Translations under genes and position numbers: made by a program | The notes under the pieces: generated by a model | Told to the model about the DNA's origin: nothing | Database searches by the model: none | Seen by the model: only the letters and a program-made list of their open reading frames with translations | Shown here: piece by piece, positions 60,765 through 64,000 of the stretch | How positions within the stretch are numbered: position 1 is the first letter of the stretch | Layout: each line of letters begins with the position of its first letter | Source: Natronorubrum tibetense GA33 | GTDB lineage: Archaea > Halobacteriota > Halobacteria > Halobacteriales > Natrialbaceae | Length of the DNA stretch: 64,000 nt | NCBI RefSeq assembly: GCF_000383975.1 | Contig: NZ_KB913017.1 | Location: 2,717,527-2,781,526, forward strand | Direction of reading: 5' to 3'

Positions 60765-63700
60765 CACGACACCGACCACACACCATCTCGATCGACGACC
60801 GAGCACGAGTTCCGTTCGCGATCATCGGCGTCCTGATGCTCGTCAGCAGCATCATGATCGTAGGAGTCCTCGAGTCGCGCGATACGCCCGAAACGAACGT
60901 CGATCAGACGCTCGCGATGGAGCAGACCGAATCGGCAGCCCAGAACGAACTCCGTGGTGCGGTCGTCGACGCGACCCATCAGGCTGCGGCCCAGCCGGTG
61001 ACAACGTCCGAACTGGACGCCCTCGATGGCGATCCGGACGACGTGTTCGAGACGTATCTCAAACTTCTGATCCACCTGCGGGCCGAGCAGGCGCTGCCGA
61101 ACGCGGGCCAGACGATCGGCGACGCCGAAACGACGGTGTCCATCGACGGCCTCTCAGCCACTCCCAACACCGCAGTCGGCGATGCCGACGAGAGGGTCGA
61201 CATCGCCCACCCCGATACCGGTACGATCGAGGTCACACTCGAGGAGGTGACGATCACGCTCGAGGACGGCGATCGAGTCATCAGCGAGCGGACGCTCGAG
61301 GAGCTTACCGTCACCGTCGGCACGCCGATCTTCGAGCTACAGGAGAAGACCCAGGAGTTCAACGAGAGCCTCAACGAGGGCTTCTTCGAAGGGAGTCCGT
61401 CCGATCTCGACAATTTCGCTCACAAGACGGCCGTGCGTCTCTACCCGATGGCGTACTTCAAGTCGGTTATCAATCGCCTGGATTCAGGTACCGGGGATGA
61501 CCGGGATCCATGGACGTTCGACGAAATCCTCAAACACGATCATACAGAGGTGATGGCGAACGACGCCATCTTCGGCGTCCAGAAAGAGGTGTTCGGCGAC
61601 GATGCCGTCGATCCGTACGCCGACCGTGTGATGCGTCCTGCGTGGGCGTGTTTTGCCGCAGATATGATGGACGAGATGGTCGGCGACGATGACGACGAAG
61701 ACGAGTCGTTCGGGTCGTCGGTCTCCGTCTTAGAGGGAAGCGGTGCAACCGTCTCGGTTGACGGCGAGAACCGGGGAACGACGGACGCCTCCGGCGACGT
61801 TTCGTTCGAACTGGACGAGCCGGGGTCGTACGATGTCGTGGTCGTGAAAGACGATCACGAGCGCCTCGAGCGGAGTGTGGAGTTCGACGAGACGGACAAC
61901 CGGACGACGGTCAGTCTCTCCTGGTCGACGGACCGTTCGATCGATATCTACAGTCCGACGGGGGAGCCGATCGAAGACGCTGATGTTCACCTCTGGACGG
62001 ACGACGGACTCGTCTACGAGGAGGGCGTCGACGGATCGTTCGCCCTCGATGACGGACAGACGGAGTTTACCCTCGAGATCTTCGCCGAAGGCTACGAGGA
62101 CTACTCAGAGATGGTCGAGGTCGATCAGTCACGTGCCGTGATACTCACGCCGGAAGATGACGCGGCGCTCGACGAGCTCGAATCGGACGCAGGGATATTC
62201 GATCATCTCGAGGATCCGGATATCCAGGAGAGTATCTGTGATGAGTACCGGGACTATATCTTCGGTGACAAAGACGGAGATCTCCCGGACGCACCGTCGT
62301 TAGCTGAGATCATCGATAGTCTGTTCGGCGATATGGATCCACTGACTGCAGAAGAGGAGATTACGCCGAACGATATGGCGGATATCGCGTACTACGAGCT
62401 GATCGGTGTCGACTTGCTGACCGACGAACTGGGCGAACTACCCGGCGCGATGAATCCAGGCGAGATCGACGGCAGTGAGTCGCCGATCGGGTACGACGAG
62501 AGCTTTCCCGGCAGTTCCATGGAGGACGAGTACATTGATAGGATATACGATGTCGACGTCGAGCGAACGACGAGCACGTCGCCTTGGTCGCTTCCGACAA
62601 ACCGGAGCGGGTCACCGGAGAACTACTCGTATGAGTACTCGGAGTACAGCTCCGAGGGGATCGAGGACGTCGACGTCTCGTTGTCCCAAGACTGGCAAAC
62701 CACTCAGGGCGAGTACTCCGATCGTGACATCCACAGTCTCGATATCAACGTCGAGTTCGAGTATCAGGAGCGATCGGTCTTCGAAAATAGCACGGAAAAC
62801 GGAAGCGACACGATAACCGAACTCCGATCGCCTGAGACGCAAACGGTCTCGGTCAGTGTCGATATCGACGCCGATCCCGTGGACGACCTCGAGGTCCCCG
62901 AGAGTCGGATCCACGACGATTTCGAAGCCGGTGAGGGGTACGACGACCGTGGCGCTATTGCCGGACTTTCGGACCCAGATAACTTCGAACCCGTCGTCGT
63001 CGATTCACTGGAAACGTTGCTCAACGTCGGCTCGCTCGATTCGGGAGACGATCTCGAAGACCAGATCGAAGCCGAGATCAACGATTCGATATCGATCAGA
63101 CACATTCCGGATTCCGACGACTCTCCCGAGGAGGAGGTCGAGAGCACGATCGAAAGCTCGATCAACGGAGCCAGTTCGACGAGCTACGACTTCAGTGATC
63201 TCGAGCGCGGATCCGATCTCGACATGGACGAACTCGAGACGTGGCTGAAAGACGACCTTTACGAGATAAACGCGCTCGTCAAGAAAGACGTTGAGCCGGT
63301 AACAGAAGAGCGAGTCGAGTTCCTGAGTGGGGACTCGCCGTTCAGGGAGTTGGAAAAAAACGTCTTAGCGTTCGAAGACGAGATCATGGCGACGGGGTCG
63401 TACGATAACGTTCCGGACCTGATTCGAATGGCGGTTCGACAGGCCTACTTCGACAGCCTCACCGATCGGATCGAGGAGATGGCAGAGTTCCACGAGGAGA
63501 CGGTCGAGGACGTCGACGACGCGATGTCCACCGGTGATGGTGCACTCGACGACTCCCTCGGGTTCATTCAGGATATCTTCGCCGGGGATGTCGAGGAACG
63601 CAACGGTCATCTCGAGGGATCGGCGCTCATGGAAGAGATGGAGTTTGAAGTCTCCGGGTCACCGACGTATATGGACCTCGAGACGGTCGACAATAGTGAA

Positions 63701-64000
63701 GTGCCGTCGGTTCGTCCGCCGGGCTCTACGGTGATGGATAACGATATCGCCGGCGAGCACGCGGCGCTCGGAGCCGAATACAACCAGCGGCTTCCGACAC
63801 CCGGGCTGCCGCTGATTCCGTGGCCACCGGCGCTGTACGTCTTGCAACTTAATAGCTACAATCTCGATCTCGAGGGCGAGTACTCTCGGTTCGAGATCAG
63901 TGCGACGGCGGGTGGTCCAGCCAACGGTGAGAGTACGACATACGTTCGCGATCGGATGGATGTTGACATTGATCTCGGAAACGGTAACGAGCGGAAAATC
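60761..64000 (+). CDS. Large surface protein with Ig-like insert, 3' end off window
   Basis: The frame is open from ATG 60761 to the window end without a stop (1080 codons). An N-terminal membrane helix (VPFAIIGVLMLVSSIMIVGVL, residues 16-36) leads to a long acidic extracellular region. Residues about 318-467 look like two carboxypeptidase-regulatory or PEGA-type Ig domains (GATVSVDGENRGTTDASGDV and GEPIEDADVHLW), an uncommon insertion. The remainder is helical and Asp/Glu-rich. I recall the family as DUF7286. The gene continues downstream. Confidence 0.75.
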   Translation, partial: MTRHRPHTISIDDRARVPFAIIGVLMLVSSIMIVGVLESRDTPETNVDQTLAMEQTESAAQNELRGAVVDATHQAAAQPVTTSELDALDGDPDDVFETYLKLLIHLRAEQALPNAGQTIGDAETTVSIDGLSATPNTAVGDADERVDIAHPDTGTIEVTLEEVTITLEDGDRVISERTLEELTVTVGTPIFELQEKTQEFNESLNEGFFEGSPSDLDNFAHKTAVRLYPMAYFKSVINRLDSGTGDDRDPWTFDEILKHDHTEVMANDAIFGVQKEVFGDDAVDPYADRVMRPAWACFAADMMDEMVGDDDDEDESFGSSVSVLEGSGATVSVDGENRGTTDASGDVSFELDEPGSYDVVVVKDDHERLERSVEFDETDNRTTVSLSWSTDRSIDIYSPTGEPIEDADVHLWTDDGLVYEEGVDGSFALDDGQTEFTLEIFAEGYEDYSEMVEVDQSRAVILTPEDDAALDELESDAGIFDHLEDPDIQESICDEYRDYIFGDKDGDLPDAPSLAEIIDSLFGDMDPLTAEEEITPNDMADIAYYELIGVDLLTDELGELPGAMNPGEIDGSESPIGYDESFPGSSMEDEYIDRIYDVDVERTTSTSPWSLPTNRSGSPENYSYEYSEYSSEGIEDVDVSLSQDWQTTQGEYSDRDIHSLDINVEFEYQERSVFENSTENGSDTITELRSPETQTVSVSVDIDADPVDDLEVPESRIHDDFEAGEGYDDRGAIAGLSDPDNFEPVVVDSLETLLNVGSLDSGDDLEDQIEAEINDSISIRHIPDSDDSPEEEVESTIESSINGASSTSYDFSDLERGSDLDMDELETWLKDDLYEINALVKKDVEPVTEERVEFLSGDSPFRELEKNVLAFEDEIMATGSYDNVPDLIRMAVRQAYFDSLTDRIEEMAEFHEETVEDVDDAMSTGDGALDDSLGFIQDIFAGDVEERNGHLEGSALMEEMEFEVSGSPTYMDLETVDNSEVPSVRPPGSTVMDNDIAGEHAALGAEYNQRLPTPGLPLIPWPPALYVLQLNSYNLDLEGEYSRFEISATAGGPANGESTTYVRDRMDVDIDLGNGNERKI

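Noticed and set aside
1-64000. CRISPR arrays, rRNA genes and replication origin
   Set aside because: No regularly spaced repeats, rRNA sequence or Orc1/Cdc6 gene with origin repeats was seen.

Overview
The window looks like chromosome of an extremely halophilic archaeon of class Halobacteria; the gene content resembles the Natrialbales type (Haloterrigena, Natrinema, Natronorubrum), but I cannot fix the genus. Evidence: acidic proteomes, high GC coding DNA, many genes whose TATA-like box lies about 27 bases before the start codon (leaderless mRNAs), twin-arginine lipoproteins, FtsZ2, aIF2-beta, eIF-1A, NcsA, a Bat-type opsin regulator and the bacterioruberin pathway.

Layout. 1-4950 is an AT-richer accessory stretch: a broken transposase, a small frameshifted membrane gene, a Tat-exported protein and a FilR1-type regulator. 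5000-13800 is ordinary chromosome: SDR, Usp, membrane-bound spermidine synthase homologue, CobW-type GTPase, ArsA ATPase and the CstA transporter. 13850-25000 holds YchF with a decayed copy of its own 5' end, a cold-shock protein, endonuclease IV, small membrane proteins, a methyltransferase and an ABC-2 exporter. 25000-33150 carries NcsA, a nucleotidyltransferase, FtsZ2 behind a ribbon-helix-helix gene with a motif-rich promoter, a second RHH/zinc-ribbon protein, tRNA-Tyr and aIF2-beta. 33770-39890 is a compact cobalamin assembly and salvage operon (HAD, CbiB, CobS, CobY, CobT-like, CobD, CbiZ). 39900-49250 is mixed: two neighbouring broken genes, an FAH-family enzyme, a DUF3179 lipoprotein with a membrane partner, a pair of internally duplicated lipoproteins (a His-rich family I do not recognise and a double halocyanin), a YkgJ-like protein and eIF-1A. 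49400-56850 is carotenoid biology: CrtD, LyeJ and CruF for bacterioruberin, then CrtB and a Bat-like regulator. 56900-64000 ends in a lipoprotein and a four-gene surface or pilin-like locus whose last gene runs off the window.

Most interesting points: five GTAAGAC/GTCTTAC motifs between two RHH genes and ftsZ2; the two-lipoprotein module at 46200-48197; a 35 bp tandem duplication that cuts a Tat signal from an amidohydrolase; two related 84-86 bp palindromes; the ychF fragment carrying two perfect hairpins; and a Bat-UAS-like site in the last codons of bat, just upstream of the crtB TATA box. Five genes appear broken by single lesions, so some may be sequence errors. All family names rest on recognising motifs by eye; no search was run.
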